Assembly (NCBI GenBank): GCA_004292985.1
Contig: RDXT01000651.1
Span: 1-6,960, forward strand
Reading direction: 5' to 3'
Length of the DNA stretch: 6,960 nt
Source: Bacteroidota bacterium
GTDB lineage: Bacteria; Bacteroidota; Bacteroidia; J057
How positions within the stretch are numbered: the stretch's first letter is position 1; each line of letters opens with the position of its first letter. Below the pieces are notes generated by a model, which saw nothing but the letters and a program-made list of their open reading frames with translations, was not told the DNA's origin and did no database searches. This document shows positions 5,769-6,960 of this stretch, piece after piece. The position numbers and the translations under genes were made by a program.

Positions 5769-6960
5769 TTAAGCAGCAATGGCCTGCCAGATCTCTGCAG
5801 GCGACAAGTCAGCAGCCTGTAAGATTTTGGGCATTAAGGCGTTGGGGGCTGTATGCAGGGTGATTTCCGCAAAAGCCTCCCAGTGCTGTCCGGCCTCGCA
5901 GTAGGCAATGAGCTGCTGGATTGCCTGTTGCAGGCGTTCATTGTGCGCACCAGGCAGTTGCCGGGACCGGGTCGTAAGCCGCGCCATTGTTTCAAGGTAC
6001 GAAATACCATAGGCCCCAGAGGATTCTGCCTGTGCGTGGAGCGCGTGCAGGGGTTCCAGGTGCTTACCGCCGCCCTGGGCAACGTCCTTGCCGATGGCAA
6101 ACAGCACTTGTGCCATGGCTGTATCGGGCGTTTCTTCGTGCAAGATTTCCGCTTGCAGGCGCTGCACTGCCACTTGTACGTATTCCTGATCGAGCTGGGT
6201 CTCGGCCATCTGTTTCCAGGCCCGCACCTGGGCAATCAGGCTCTCAAAAGTGGCCAGATTTTCGCGGGCGATGTTATCGGCAGAGGCAACAGGGTCGAAT
6301 ATGGCCTGCTCGTATGCCAACAGAATTGCGGCGATATCGGGCACAGGCAGGTTTTTGATGCAAAGATTCAGCGGATAAGAAACGGTATTGAAAAATATTC
6401 GTATCTTATTTTTATTACAAAGCCGAACCATATCCGGCATTTCCATGGCGTTGGTGGTAATGGGGCATACCGCTACGCTGATGTGCTTGCCCCGCGAGCG
6501 GGCATAATCACTGAATTTCATCAGGTTTTCCATCACCCGCTCGTACTTGGCGTTGATGCGGATGGTCTCGTATGTTTCTTTTACAAAAGAATCGATGGAG
6601 ACAATCATATAGGTATTCAGTTTTTCTAAATACCGCTTTACCTTCTCGTTATAAACCGTGCCATTGGTGGTGATTTGCACCTCGGCGCGGGGGTTCAGGT
6701 CGCAGAGTGCGTCCCAGATTTCGTGGTAAATGGGAATCAGAAACGGCTCGCCGCCAAAAAACTTCACTGTATTGAGGCCCGGCAAATAGGGGCGCAATTG
6801 CTCCACAAAGGCAGAATCGTATAGCTGAGGCAGGGCGGGCAGGTTTTCCCGGTTTTTGCGAATGCTGGAGGAGAAAAAGCCTGAGCACATGGTGCATTCC
6901 AGGTTGCAAATATTCGACAATTCAAAATGTAACGTAGTAGGCATCTTTCCGGTGCGGGCA
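5769..6960 (-). CDS. Radical SAM enzyme, 5' end outside the window
   Basis: The first ATG in view (6944) is followed by LHFELSNICNLECTMCSG, in which Cys13, Cys17 and Cys20 form the CxxxCxxC site for the SAM-binding [4Fe-4S] cluster. GGEP lies at 64-67 (the SAM amino-group motif), ITTNG at 91-95 and VSIDS at 115-119, all normal for a radical SAM barrel. The frame stays open from 6944 to the window edge (preceding residues ARTGK). Relatives I recall carry about 100 residues with extra Cys (CHAPF and ACCYN-type motifs) before a similar ELSNxCNLECxMC block, so the true start is probably outside. The C-terminal half (about 200-391) is helical and has only one Cys (349), so no SPASM cluster is present there. 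The gene is the first visible of the operon with UbiA and GT32. The substrate is unknown: a peptide, sugar or lipid precursor are all possible. Confidence 0.88.
   Translation of the reverse strand, partial: ARTGKMPTTLHFELSNICNLECTMCSGFFSSSIRKNRENLPALPQLYDSAFVEQLRPYLPGLNTVKFFGGEPFLIPIYHEIWDALCDLNPRAEVQITTNGTVYNEKVKRYLEKLNTYMIVSIDSFVKETYETIRINAKYERVMENLMKFSDYARSRGKHISVAVCPITTNAMEMPDMVRLCNKNKIRIFFNTVSYPLNLCIKNLPVPDIAAILLAYEQAIFDPVASADNIARENLATFESLIAQVRAWKQMAETQLDQEYVQVAVQRLQAEILHEETPDTAMAQVLFAIGKDVAQGGGKHLEPLHALHAQAESSGAYGISYLETMARLTTRSRQLPGAHNERLQQAIQQLIAYCEAGQHWEAFAEITLHTAPNALMPKILQAADLSPAEIWQAIAA

Noticed and set aside
5853..6629. A 258-codon plus-strand open frame
   Set aside because: It is antisense to the radical SAM gene, whose cluster motif and barrel motifs are unambiguous; the plus-strand translation has no domain signal.

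Overview
The window most likely comes from a Bacteroidota chromosome, probably Cytophagia- or Saprospiria-like. The evidence is the protein families (DUF2147, a DUF6268-like outer-membrane barrel, DUF1801, a small family-typical MYPGG membrane protein), signal peptides ending just before Gln, weak or absent Shine-Dalgarno sequences, and one good match to the Bacteroidota promoter consensus (TTTG / TAnnTTTG). All eight supported genes lie on the minus strand, so transcription runs from right to left.

From right to left there are three blocks. (1) Positions 6960-3622 hold a tight operon. It contains a radical SAM enzyme whose 5' end lies beyond the window, a UbiA-superfamily prenyltransferase 24 bp downstream, and a GT32-like DXD glycosyltransferase that overlaps the UbiA stop by ATGA. 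This looks like part of a surface-glycan or glycolipid (or modified metabolite) pathway; the product cannot be told from the sequence. (2) Positions 3509-1411 hold an envelope operon of a small lipoprotein, a DUF2147 secreted protein and an outer-membrane beta-barrel protein. Gaps are 11 bp and 3 bp, and a textbook intrinsic terminator at 1341-1370 closes it. (3) Positions 1340-1 are AT-rich. They carry a six-helix membrane protein with its own promoter directly behind the terminator, a DUF1801 protein, and the first 43 codons of a gene that resembles the start of the arsenosugar radical SAM enzyme ArsS.

Base composition is mosaic. The DUF1801/membrane-protein/ArsS block and the GT32 gene (especially its C-terminal half) are AT-rich, while the envelope operon and the radical SAM/UbiA genes are GC-rich. 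No tRNA, rRNA, CRISPR array, transposase or attachment site was seen. The only gene-free stretches are short (the longest about 112 bp, 3510-3621). The most interesting unit is the radical SAM-UbiA-GT32 operon; the rest looks like ordinary Bacteroidota gene content with several uncharacterised families.
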